Of a stretch of 64,000 nt of DNA, positions 32,312-44,200 are shown one piece after another. Each line of letters begins with the position of its first letter. Position 1 is the stretch's first letter. Under the pieces are notes generated by a model, which worked only from the letters and a program-made list of their open reading frames with translations, searched no databases and was not told the DNA's origin. The translations under genes and the position numbers were made by a program. This DNA comes from Aurelia coerulea. Taxonomy: Eukaryota; Cnidaria; Scyphozoa; Semaeostomeae; Ulmaridae. The DNA lies in NCBI GenBank assembly GCA_039566865.1, contig CM076961.1, positions 2,735,501 to 2,799,500 on the forward strand, read 5' to 3'.

Positions 32312-35300
32312 TAAACTTTTGATCCAATTTTCCCACCTTAACTTAAGGGGTCCCTCAAGCTCATCATCCCATCCAACATTTTCCTTGCACAACTGTTGGA
32401 ATAAAACTTTCATGCTCAACTGTATCGGGCTAATGAGACCTAAAGGATCAAATATTCCTGCCATTAGACTTAAAACTTCCCGCTTAGTCGGCTTCATGGC
32501 TTCGGCTTTCTTCAAAATAGGCCTAAAATCAAAGAGGACTGTATCATTATCAAAATTCCAATCAAGGCCTAAAACTTTATGCATCGATGGCTCTCCTGTA
32601 AAGCCTAATGTTGCCTTAGCATAGCTCTCTTCTGGCTGCTTATCTGAGTCAACATTCCACTCACGGCTCTCTTCTTTACACTTGATTCTTTCTGCTAATT
32701 CCTTGTTGTTTGTTACCCACTTTCTCAATCTAAAACCACCACTCATCATTCTCTCCCTAGCCTTCTCATACATTCCATATGCACACTCAAACGTACTGGT
32801 AGAAAATACCATGTCGTCCACATAAAGGCTATCAATCATCTGTTGAACAAAGAGTGGATCATCTTTCTGATAATTCTGAAGGTGATATCTTATCGTTCCG
32901 TTGAGCAAGAAGGGCGAACTCTTGACCCCAAAAACAACGCGGCAGAACCGGTATGTTTCGACTGTCGGATTCTCATCAAATGGATTTGTAGCCCACAAGA
33001 ACCTCAAGTTGTCTCTGTCTGTCTTGTCTATTTCAATGTTTAGGAAGGCCTTCTCTATATCCGCTGTCATCGCCACTCCTTCCATTCGGAACCTTAATAA
33101 GATGTCATACAGCAATGGATTCAGAGACGGTCCCACGTGTAAACAATCATTAAGACTAATTCCATTCTTACCAGTCTTGGCCGAGGCATCAAATACCATG
33201 CGAACCTTTGTGGTTTCCGCATTTTGTCGCACAACGGGCCTATGCGGTAAATAGTGGCAATTATCTTCTGTTTCTAGGTCAACTACCTTCTCTATAACTC
33301 CTGTCCCAAGTTGGTTATCTATGATGTTCTGACATTCCTTAAGCACTTCTTCATCCTTACGTAGCTTCACCAACAAACCCTTCAATCTTGTCAAACTGTT
33401 TGCATAATTTGTGGGCAAAGCTTCATTACCTACCTTCCATGGCAACCGCACTGTGTACCTTACACCATTAAACACAATGTCATCTTGAAAACTCTCACTT
33501 ACCTCATCTTTTGGTCTAATACCAATGGTTTCAAGATCCCATAATTTTACAATTTCATTGTCTACATTACCTTCCTTGATTTCAGCTCTGATGGTATTCA
33601 CTGAGGCAGCACCATGGGGCATATCATTCAACTTACCCTTGATAGGTCCTGACAGTACCCATCCCAAAGATGTTTGTACAGCAACGGGCTCATCAGGTTT
33701 ACCGCGAATAACACAGCCTCCCTGGTACTGCCATAAATAATCTGCCCCAATCAAAACAGTAATTTCCAAGTCAGACTTACCTTGATCTGCATCTGAAAAC
33801 CATAAACCTTGAAGATGGGAGTAATTGCATTTAACAGAATCAACATGAACATTTTTAATGTTAGAAATGACAGGCACTACATAAGCTTCAATCTTGGTTA
33901 CACTTCTACCTGTAAGAGAACACAATTCAAGTTCTACCACATCTCTAAGACCAGACTGTTCAGAGCTATTACCAAATGTTGTGAGTTGTAGCCATTCCTT
34001 TCTTTTCACCTTAGGGTTAATGTACTCTTTGACACTGGTTGTAACAAAGGATTTGTTACTTCCAGAATCAAATAACACACGAACCCTACATTCACTCTGT
34101 CCCCGAACAAGCGCCTGCGCAGTTTGCATCGCCACATGACCCCCAGACTCCCCAACATGCATAGGGCTAGCTACCGAACCGACCATCCCCCCAGAGCCTA
34201 TCCCTCCCTCACAAAGAGCAGGGTTATGGCTCCCACCACACTTTTCACAACAAACATTGATTGTACAAGTATTAGCTCTATGACCTTTCACTAAACATTT
34301 AAAGCATCTAGAATATTTACGTAAAGAATTCTTACGCTCCTTTGTGGTCTTTACTTTTTGACAGTCCTTTGGTGCATGCTTTCCCAGGCAAAATGGACAT
34401 CTGGTATCAACAGTCTCAGTTAAAAATGCACTAGCAGTTGCTTTCTGTGGAGAAAACAGTTTCTTTTTCACTTCCTTGTTAGCTCCGCCAGCAGATCTTG
34501 CAATTTCTTCTCTCAGCTCCAATTCCTTTTTCAAAGCAACCAACAAATCCTTGATAGTCCAACTCAAAAAATCTTCTCCTCTTATGATAGTCAAGTGCAA
34601 ATCTTTTGGAAGCTTCTCTACAATTTTTTGCACAACGATGGCAGAGTATGTCTCTTCATCTACACCCAAAGCTCGCAGTCCACGATAATGCACCTCTATT
34701 GTGTCCTGAAATTTCCTAAGGCCCACAATATCATCTTCATCCTTAACTGCAGCATGATTCATGATACCATTTAAATGTGCTAATTGTATCACTGACTTCT
34801 TCCCATACCTATCTTTCAAAACATCAAGGGCTTCAGCATAATTTGCATTGGTTGTCTCATATCCTGCGATAACAGCTTTTGCAGGTCCATCCAAAAGTCC
34901 ACGCAAATAGTTTAACTTCATCACAGGTGGTAAATCTTGATCACTGTCAATGGAACTTTCAAAACAGTCCCAAAATTCTTGCCAATGACAAATATCCCCA
35001 TTGAATCTCTTCATTTCCAATTTTGGAAGCCTTGCTTTGTTAAATACTGCTGCCTGTGGTCCTGTATGTCCAAAACTGCCTCCTGCTGGTGAACTAGGCC
35101 TTCCTGCTGCACTTGGTGAATTCGGCAGCATAGGTAGCACTCTCCTTGGACTTGTCGGTGTTGATTTCTTAGTCAAAAGGCCATCAAGCTTGATCAAAAT
35201 CGTTCTAACTCCTGTAGCCAACTCATCCGCCTCTTCGGTTTCTACTGCGATTGCATCTTCGCCGATCGCATCATCTTCGCACAATTTCATAACAATCTGC

Positions 35301-35470
35301 TCGTCCAACTTGACGATCTTCTCCAATTTCGATGTCAACCCGACTTTCAATTTTAACATCTCGGTGTTGTCCCTCGAATTGTCATCTATACAAGCCTGTG
35401 CATCTCTCATTTGTTTTCTGATATTCATTCGATGTGCACTCCTGCACCTTTTGAGAGTCTGCTCCGCCAT
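32312..35470 (-). CDS. BEL/Pao gag-protease-RT polyprotein, first part
   Basis: Starts at ATG 35470-35468 (MAEQTLKRCRS). About residues 145-290 are a DUF1759-type gag with WQEFWDCFESSID. At about 355-420 lie cysteine/histidine knuckles (CPFCLGKHAPKDC, CFKCLVKGHRANTC). Near 470 is the protease active site LFDSGSNKSFV. The RT region contains MTADIEKAFLNIEI and, near residue 884, SLYVDDMVFS. The A17-like region follows (KVLGLDWNFDND, LMAGIFDPLGLISPI). The frame runs into the inserted element at 32310 and stops there, so the polyprotein is truncated. Confidence 0.92.
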
Positions 35471-35567
35471 TCTCAACAAACACGTTCTTGGCCAAAAGTG
35501 GCCTAAACTGTAACGAGCACTTCACAGACACAATCGATCTTCATCTGCAAAACATTTCATTCCGGTA

Positions 35568-35662
35568 GGTGGTCCAAGTATTGCGAAGGTTCTTTATTAT
35601 TGCAGATGTACACACATGACACAATCAAATAGTCTGAGTTTAATATTCGTGTTCTATATCTC
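35568..35662 (-). repeat. Partial LTR plus primer-site duplication
   Basis: A 95-base unit (ggtggtccaag plus the first 84 bases of the plus-strand LTR) is repeated immediately before the 5' LTR. The junction ggtgg(t/a)ccaag therefore occurs twice, at 35568 and 35663. This includes the presumed primer-binding region adjacent to the LTR. Confidence 0.85.
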
Positions 35663-35673
35663 GGTGGACCAAG

Positions 35674-35873
35674 TATTGCGAAGGTTCTTTATTATTGCAG
35701 ATGTACACACATGACACAATCAAATAGTCTGAGTTTAATATTCGTGTTCTATATCTCACTCAACTTCTTCCTACAAACTTCAGCCATGAACTTCTAACCA
35801 TGCTTTTTTACGCAAAGCATTATGGGAGCCATAAAACCTGCTCCCCAGCGACAATGGGCCGGGTTTCCGCACA
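35674..35873 (-). repeat. BEL/Pao 5' LTR
   Basis: 200 bp, same boundaries as the other LTR. Inside the element it is followed by an extra 95-bp partial copy (35568-35662). Confidence 0.92.
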
Positions 35874-35878
35874 TTCAT

Positions 35879-36838
35879 TGTGAACATGATTCGACCTGAA
35901 TCTGGACTTTGAGAAAAGGACCCATTCGTATGACGGAATATTAAAAAACTTCGAGCCCATTTGCATGAATATCAGGAAATTTTTGACCCATGTTTATGAA
36001 TTTGTCGATTTGAAACTTCGGAAAATTTCAGTTTTTTGGTGTGGAATTTCATTATCGAGCCCATTGATAAGAAAATTCTCAAAGAGCTACCCATCTACCA
36101 GAATTGTGGCTAAAACAGACCCATATGTAGAGAATGTCAGATGAAAAAACCCACCCATATGAGCTGCACGTCCAGTACAACTTAACAATGAAGTACCCCG
36201 GGGCGACTATGGTTTAGAGAAGTGAAAGAAATAGAATTAGGGGTTGGTCTAAGTAAGCACTCTTTATGAGAAACTTTGATCACACCAAAGTGCCAATTGC
36301 CAAAGTACTCATAGTTTCTTCCACGGGCATTTAAGTGACATTTGACAAAAGAGGAGCTCTTCGGCATTATTCTGAATCTCGTAAGAAAGAAAATTGCTTG
36401 CTGACGTTGCTATTTTTGCGTCGCCTCGTTTTGAGGGATTTCTAAGAATTCGCATTGAATTGTGGGACTTGGCTTTGGCATTTCTTTCTTGTCCACTGAA
36501 AAGTTCAAGAAAAGGTGCTGGGCAACTCACTCGTGCCAGTTTGCTGAGTTTTTGCTTTATGTGGATGAGCACACTGCATTCTCAATTTGGTAAGAGAACA
36601 GTGTCATTCATCCTTTTACCAACGGTGTTAAAGAGAAGGAAATCTTAGTCACGAGAAGCTGTAATGTGGCTTGGTCTTTGACAGTGTTGCGAAAGTATAC
36701 ATTTGACTATGTTGGGGGCCTAGGCTAGTCGTTTAGGAGTAGCTGGCCGCCACTGCGCAGTCAGTGCACTTGAGTTAAGCTTCAATCTCGGCCGTACGTT
36801 AATTCAAGCAAGTGATCTCTAAGAAGGAAGTCCTTCAA
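35879..36838. other. Intergenic/5' region of gene B
   Basis: Contains scattered acccat(a/t)tg-type repeats (35910-36160) and a lone gtaccccgggg end at about 36194, matching the ends of 41446 and 63893 elements. A plausible promoter lies between 36650 and 36838, but I see no decisive TATA box or initiator. In-frame stop TAA at 36800 precedes the proposed start. Confidence 0.45.
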
Positions 36839-38232
36839 ATGCTGTACAGAGACTGGCATGCTTGCAACATTGCTGATAATGTTGTAAAGGATCTTGACGA
36901 GTTTCTTCAAAAATTTTACTCAAATGTAACTGCACAATATGACACAGAAGTTAATGAAACTTATTTAAGGTGCCAGTTTCTAGTTTCTAAGCACAAGAAG
37001 CAATTTTGTCTTTTTCAAGATGTAACACGTTTGATCTACAATGTAGATAAGTCCATCACCCTTGGCAACAATGGGTTAAAGTTTGAGAATGCATGTAATT
37101 TATTCAGTTCAATTTTGCTAGAAATTGCAGACCCAGATCAATTCTATAGCCATGATTTTTTCAAAGAAGCTTTTGAAGGCATCGGAAAGATATATCCTGG
37201 CATTAACTTATTTGATGTACTAATTCGTTTGATAAAGGAAGATTTCTTGATATTAAGCTACTCCCAAGATGTGTCTGTGAATTTAAATCAAGCCTCATCA
37301 GTGCAAAACCAGAACGCTAATCCTGCACCCATTGAAAATGCACATGACAAATTTATGAAATATTTAGAGAAGAAAATGCCAAAAGACAGAGTGGCACTGA
37401 AGGCACTTTTTGAAAGTGAAAAAGATGCGTTTGGTCTCAACGATCACCTTTTTGAAGATGTTGTGAAAAGATTAAAGGAACGGAAATTTCTTAGGTTTGA
37501 AAGTGGCTCTGCAAAAATAGCCTACCTAACCGTGCAACAAAATGATAAACAACAGAGCAAAACAAAAACAACAGCTGGAAATGGAAATGGAGGTGAGGCA
37601 ACTGGCAAAAAGAAGTTCAAGACCTTTGAAGTGTTCTGCCAAAGATTCATGGAATGCGTTGAGAGGGAACTGCCAACAAATCGTAAAGCACTTGAGGTTC
37701 TTTTTGAAAAAGAAAATGAGGAACATGGCTACCCCAAAATACGATTCAGGGATGTTGTCGACAAGTTACAGGAGAAACAGTTTCTAAAGTTGAAAAATGG
37801 TACTTCTAAAATTGTATATCTCAACATCCAGCAACAAATTGAGGCCAATGGCAAAGAAAGTCGTAACAAAGGGGGAGCAACAAACTCCCAAACAAGTGCT
37901 ACAGAGGATAATATGGTAAAGAGGTTCAAGCAGCACCTTATCAGCTTAAAAGAAGCAAAACCAGTTGACAGAAAATCGTTAAAAGCCTTGTATGAAGATG
38001 AGTTCATGAAATTGATATCAAATGAGATCAGAGGCTGTCAGAATCTTCCATTCAAAGATGTACTTGGCAAGCTGAAGTCACACAAATTTTTGAGATTCTT
38101 AAGTGGAAGTGACAGGATAGAATACTTATTGCCAAAACAAACAGCTACTGATCAACATTATGGGAGACGCAATGAAGAGCTTAAATCTAACAAAAAAGCT
38201 GATGCACAAATCTTCTCAGATAAGGGTAAAAG
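36839..38232 (+). CDS. Gene B exon 1: N-terminal domain plus three repeat modules
   Basis: One long exon of 464 codons, donor gtaaat at 38233. Residues 1-150 form a helical domain I do not recognise. Three modules follow at about 170-230, 268-328 and 360-430, each with the pattern alkaLFE.E......F.DVV..L.e.kFLrf.sGs.kI.YL, separated by polar Lys/Gln/Asn-rich linkers. The pattern suggests a small helix-turn-helix or winged-helix fold, but that is inference. Gene A keeps at least one such module. Confidence 0.88.
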
Positions 38233-41200
38233 GTAAATATGATTTCAGATACAGTATATAGTGCTGGGTGAGTCAAAAAAAAGTTTACCTGTTTGGTAGG
38301 CTGTGAACTAAAAAATAAGTGGCCGATATCTCTTATTTTATCTTTCCGATATTAAAAACTTAAGTGTTAATCTACCAGTCAAAGGCAAACTTAGATGAGA
38401 AAATTTTGTTTGGTGGAATCGCTCATCTTCAAGACCCAGAAATTGGGAAAATGCCTGTAAAGGAATGGGAATGGGAATCGTATGGTATGGGAATCAAGAA
38501 TTCCGCGTTCTTTTCTGGTCTATGATTTATTTGCAATGAAAATTTAGGTTCACTACAATTGAGAAATAGAATTTTGATTTCAATGGCAAGTAAATCATGG
38601 ACCAGAATCATGGAATGTGGAATTCTCATTCCCATTCATGCCCCTGAAGGCTTATTTCCAGTCAGTGGAATTTTCCGAGCGGGCGGAATTTCTATTGTAT
38701 ACGAGAGAAAATGTCGCTCTGGAAATGAATAGAAAGTTACGACTGAGCGATATTCTATTGTCTAAAATTCCGCCCGCTCGGAAAATTTCACTGACTGGAA
38801 ATTAGCCTTTACAGACATTTTTCTAATTTTTGGATCTTAGAGATGAATAATTTTACCAAACAAAATTTCTCATCTAAGTTAGCCTTTGAATGAAAGATTA
38901 ACATTTCAGTTTTGAAATCAGCCGCAAACATATTATTCCACAGCCCGCCAAACAGGTAAACTTTTTTTGACTCACCTGGTGCACTGTTGTTTTTACTTGA
39001 ATAACAAATTTCTTTCATATAGGAAAAAGCGGTATTGAGTGCAAATCTTCTCATTAATTTTAAACAACATGACTCTAAGAATTAAAAGCATATGCTGCAG
39101 ATTGACAAATAGAACTTTTCATGAAAATATTTTCAATGAAGCGTTAGGCTAGGTTGAATGGCTCTGAGAAATTTACTGATTTATTTATTCTCAAGGTCAA
39201 GAAAATCCAGTTTCTACTGTGAAAACAATTTTGTTTATTGAGAAAGTCAAAGTTTACTACCACCAAGGACAGTTGCCCCATTTAAGAAGTAACAATTGAA
39301 GAGACTTAGTTTTCCCTGCACTATGCGCATACTAACCGGTTTTGTGTTGTACAGGAAAATATAAAGCCCGAGGTCTTAAAAGTACAGACCGAGCTTGCGA
39401 GGTCTGTGCAATAAGACCGAGGGCTTTATATTTTCCTGTACAACTACAAAACCGGTTAGTATGAGTTTTATTACCTGATAGCTTCTCATTTTGACTGATA
39501 TCACTTAGTCAAACCCATTTTGTAACTGTTATGTCGCTTGAGTTTATTGTAAATCTCACAGGCCTAAATCAGTTGCTGTGGTGACAAAAACGCGTCCTTG
39601 TATCGTATTATACAAGGCTGCGGGAAAACCCCGGGAAATGTGCGATTAACCAATGGGATTGGCGGGATTCTTGTATTGCCTCGTTTTTGAAACGTCAGCT
39701 GTTGCACTCAGTTAGTTACACAATGAAATGGCATGTGTGAAAGTTATCATTAGACAACTAGGGTATCCAGGGGCGGATCCAGACTATTGCGACTGCTGCT
39801 GAAGCAGTAGTCAGATTCTCAGATCCTCGTATCTTGTTATTAAGGTCCACGCCTATTTTCAAAAGACCACACCCAAGTATTTCAAATAACCTCGCCTTAG
39901 CAGTAGTCAGGATATTTTCTGGATCCGCCCCTGATATCATTTTTAACTTGGCCTAAGACCAGCTTTTAACCAAATGTCTGTTAAGCCTTTAATGTTAAAA
40001 GAATTCTTGAGAATCATTTGAGCATCTTTTTCCTACGTGTTCTGGAGCATAAGCGTATGGGAAGAAAAAATCTAGGGGGGCTGCCCAACACAAAGTCCAT
40101 TGTTCAGCATAATTTTTGCCCGACCGAGGGCGTTTTTTGCCCATTTGGGGCTCATTTTTGATGATTTTTCTAAAGTTGGGGGGGGCTACTGCCCCCCGGC
40201 CCCCCTGCCTCGTACGCTTATGTTCTGAAGAATTGGTGTTGAGAGAATCCTTGAGATGAAAAAATGACTTCAACAAACTTCAACAAAGAATTCTTTGAAA
40301 GTAACAAATGCTTGTTGTAATTCTCAAGAATTCCTTGCAAGAAAAACAGAATCAATTTGCACACAACCTGTATCTTGCATTTGATCTCCATAGAAAAGAA
40401 CTTGTTGCGGACCGCAATGGCATCAGCATAACGACTGATCAAGAGGAAAATGAACCTGACAAGTTCAACGGAATCATCAACCTTGGATCAGTGATGCAGG
40501 GAAAACGATTGTCTGTCAAAGTTTTCATTCAGTTTGATGCTGAGGATGACAACCTGACAATGAAATTCACAAATTGTGAGTTGGTTGATAATGCAAGGAA
40601 TGTTTTCACAATTGGTGACAAACACAACATTCACCAGGGGAAAAAGGTAATGTTGATACACACGTAGGGTGAAACGGGGAACTTGGACTAAAATAAGTGG
40701 GGTGCAAATAATTTTTTTTGACTTTTTCCTTTGTTTTTGCAGTTTTTCGAAAGGGGCTTTCTGTAGAAAATGTCTCATATCGACATTAAGGAATGGCCGA
40801 TTAAAGCCGGGTAAATTACTGAATTGGACATATGGGGAATAAAACAAGACAATTTTCAATATTATTTGTTTGATGTCTTTGATATTGAGGGAGCAGAACT
40901 TTTTCAAACACCTGTCCTTTTTATCAACTCACCCAGTGTATTCTTTCTTCTGCAACAAGAAATTTGAGCAAACCCAACCTGACAAAAGAAAATTTGATTT
41001 CAGGAGCTGGAAATGCCAAGTGGTTCCTCATACCAACTTACAGTGTACTACAAAAGCAAAGATATTGGACATCATACCTGCCCTTTGGCATTATCATTTA
41101 CACCAAAAGACGGAAGCCAAGGATTCACAATCCTCCGATTTTTGCATGCTCAGACAGGAAATCCAGAGATAGAGGAGATCATGCCGACGGAACCTTATCA

Positions 41201-44200
41201 GCGAATCAAGCCACATCAAATTACAAGGGACCCATCAGTAGAGACTGTCCCTGGAGTCCCCCCTGCTAGGTAAGGATCTGTCTATTCCTTGTGCATCGCT
41301 GTCCTCATTATGGTTGTAAATTGGCCGGGGGTGACTTAAGTACTCCGTGGTCTTGGGCTGTGCCAATTTATTTCGGTAATTTTTTGGATCTATACCGGGT
41401 GAGCCAGAAAAAAGTTCCGACTTTTGAAAATTCATACCATCAAGACCCGGGGGGGGTACTTGACTAGGGAAGTGACGGGGGTGTGCGGAAAACCTCTCCA
41501 CACCCTGCACCCTGTCGCATAAAAAATAGGCCAAAAGTATACCCTGTCGCATAAAAATTTTGCCTCTCAAATACAGTGTAGAACGCAATTTTTGCTTGTG
41601 ATACCCTGTCGCATAAAAATTTTGCCTCTCAAATACAGTGTAGAACGCAATTTTTGCTTGTGATACCCTGTCGCATAAAAATTTTGCCTCTCAAATACAG
41701 TGTAGAACGCAATTTTTGCTTGTGATACCCTGTCGCATAATTTTTTTACCTATTATAATACCCTGTCGCATAATTTTCGCTAGAAAATGACACCCTGTCG
41801 CATAATTTTTACCGCAAAAGGACACCCTGTTGAGCGGCACATCCCGTCAGGTCAAGTATGGGAGTGCCCCCCCGGGGCATCAAGAGTACTGGATGGATTG
41901 GAATGAATGAATGTTTGCTTGACAGCCAAAAGATTGAAGTATTGTTGTGATTTGTCTCGCCTTGTTACAAGCTTTGGAGAAATTGGTAAATTCAAATTTA
42001 GAAAAACTTTATGGTTGCAAAATGACTGAAAAAGGCCTAAGATAAAATACCGTAGTTCCATCATAATTCGACTAATGAATGCATATTACAGGGCCAGCTT
42101 TTTCACTGTTTCATTATGAGTCCCAGTTGAGCAAGATTTACCGCAGGGATACAAGGGACTCATCGTCATAAGTCTAGCCTGAGCCCCCTTTGTCTTGCTT
42201 TTCATTTGGCGCACAAAGGATCATGGCTGAACAAGGACAGATAATGTTACAATAGAACTCGCTACTTTTCATTGACACCTGGATACAAAGCAATTTGTGA
42301 TTGCAGACAAAGGGAATTCCTTGCTCCGTTGGTCAAGACGTAAATGCCCGAGCCAGAAGTTTAGAGACATTCTTCTCCTTTCGATATGTGCTAATATTTG
42401 CTCTTAAAAACCATTTCTGGAATGCACAACAAGCGAGCTGGCGACCCGCGTTTCAGGGCAATTTTTGCGGCTTGCTTTGTTTTTGTTTACGTGTTGACCA
42501 ACCGAGCATGGAATTCCCTTTGTCTGCAATCACAAATTGCTTTGTATCTAGGTGTCAATGAAAAGTAGCGAGTTCTATTGTAACATTACATTAGCTGTCC
42601 TTGTTTCATGGCTGTGATTTTAATTCCTCGCCTTTGATTGCAGAAGATCAAACATAGTCATCAAAGTCCCCCTGGCTAAATACCCAATCCCTGGACATAT
42701 ACGAGGAAATATCAACAAAGGCAATGGCAGCATATACGGAGATGCGAAGGAGCTGTTGGAAGCTGACCTCGATATGAACAATCACAAAGAAAGATTCCAT
42801 TCACTTTTGTATTTTGAAGAACTTCAGTGGGAGGTTGACGTGAGACAATATGACATCAAGGCTGCAAAGTTAAAGAAAACAGCAAATTTATTTGGCCTTG
42901 AGGTACGTACCAAGTACAGGGTGTCTCAAAAAAATTGTTCGGCGTTTGATTGAATTTTAAAAAATAACGAAATATTGAACGGGCTCCATGGTAAGATAAC
43001 CATATTGCTGAGATTGTAAATTAATTTTAGACACCAGAAGCTAGCAAATCGGCCAAATATTCACGGAGCTATGAGCTTTTGAAGTTCAAGTTTGTGCGAA
43101 AGCTGAATGCATATTTTGTGAAAGTGGAATCTCGAATATTCAAAGCAAATCAAATGTAATTTCAAAAGCACTTTCGATAAACTAGTTTTCTATAACATTG
43201 AATCAAGGTTATGGATGCTTGGAGGAATCCTGTTCAGCACAATTTGGAATCGCCCCGTCTCTCATCGATTAAGTTTTCATTCCATGTTTTCAGAAACTTG
43301 CATTCTTAATCAATTTCGGCAACGGTTGCAAGAATTAAACTACTTTTGAAGTCCTATTTTGCTTGCTCTGATGTCAACAAGAGGTAACACATTGGACAGT
43401 CTTCCTTTACTTCGGTTTTAAGACGTCTTTTTGAAAAGCAACTCAGTTAGCTGCGTCTGGTTTCAGCTTTCGTACAATCTTGAACTTCAAAGGCTCATAA
43501 CTCCGTGAATTCTTAGCGGATTCGGAAGATTCTGGCGTCTAAAATTAATTTAAAATCTTAGGAACAGGGTTATTTAACCAGAAACCTGTACATTTTATCA
43601 TTATTTTTTGACATTTAATCAAATGTTGAACAATTTTTCTGGGACACCCTGTAGAATTCTACGAATTCTGAGAATTCCACGTTCATATCTGGTCCATGAT
43701 TTACTTGCCATAGACATTTAAATTCAATACAATCGTCAGTTTCAGAAATAGAATGGAATTCAATGGCAACTAAATCGTTCCCATGCGATCCCTTTACCAG
43801 CACTTTCCTCATTTCTGGGTCTAAAAGATTTTTTTTATAAATGTACTGGGTGTCCCAAAACCCAAGTACTCCTGTTTGAGAAATCATCAAAAATTGATTA
43901 TCAAACCTTTGATAAAATTTTCTTCTTGAGCTGTTTTGTCAAAGACCCAAAAATATTCATAGAGGATGAAATATTTGCTTTCGGTGCAGCAAGGTAGAAA
44001 AATTTCACGTTGAAAAACCTCATTTTGAGCTATAGTTTTTGAACAAAATACTCAATTTTGCCTTAAGTGTCCAAATTTTCAGATTTTTGATCATCATTGA
44101 AGTCTCTAATGATTGTGTGCATTTTGTTCTGTCATTTATGACCAAACTAGAAGCTTTACATGCACAAAGAAAATGATTTGGTAATCATCAGTGCTTTTTT

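Larger units (their letters stand above)
29266..35873 (-). mobile_element. BEL/Pao LTR retrotransposon, young, minus strand
   Basis: Identical-length 200-bp LTRs at 29266-29465 and 35674-35873 differ at one base by my comparison. The target duplication ttcat is perfect at 29261-29265 and 35874-35878. The internal region codes on the minus strand for gag (DUF1759-like), CCHC zinc knuckles, an aspartic protease (DSGS), RT with YVDD, a peptidase-A17-like region, RNase H, an integrase with zinc-binding domain and DDE residues, and a C-terminal domain. This order (RT, RNase H, then integrase, with DUF1759/DUF1758) is diagnostic of BEL/Pao. A purine tract (ggaggggg on the minus strand, about 29467-29479) precedes the 3' LTR. 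The coding region is split by a TTAA-flanked insert at 31755-32310. Confidence 0.95.

Noticed and set aside
31772..32624. Plus-strand frames of 60-130 codons over the BEL element
   Set aside because: Antisense shadows of the polyprotein and of the TTAA insert.
36394..36648. 84-codon frame upstream of gene B as an upstream exon
   Set aside because: No homology to gene A, no donor in a suitable phase, and an overlapping frame on the other strand; kept as intergenic.
41540..41800. CRISPR-like or satellite array
   Set aside because: Three or four direct copies inside one hAT-like element; no spacers.
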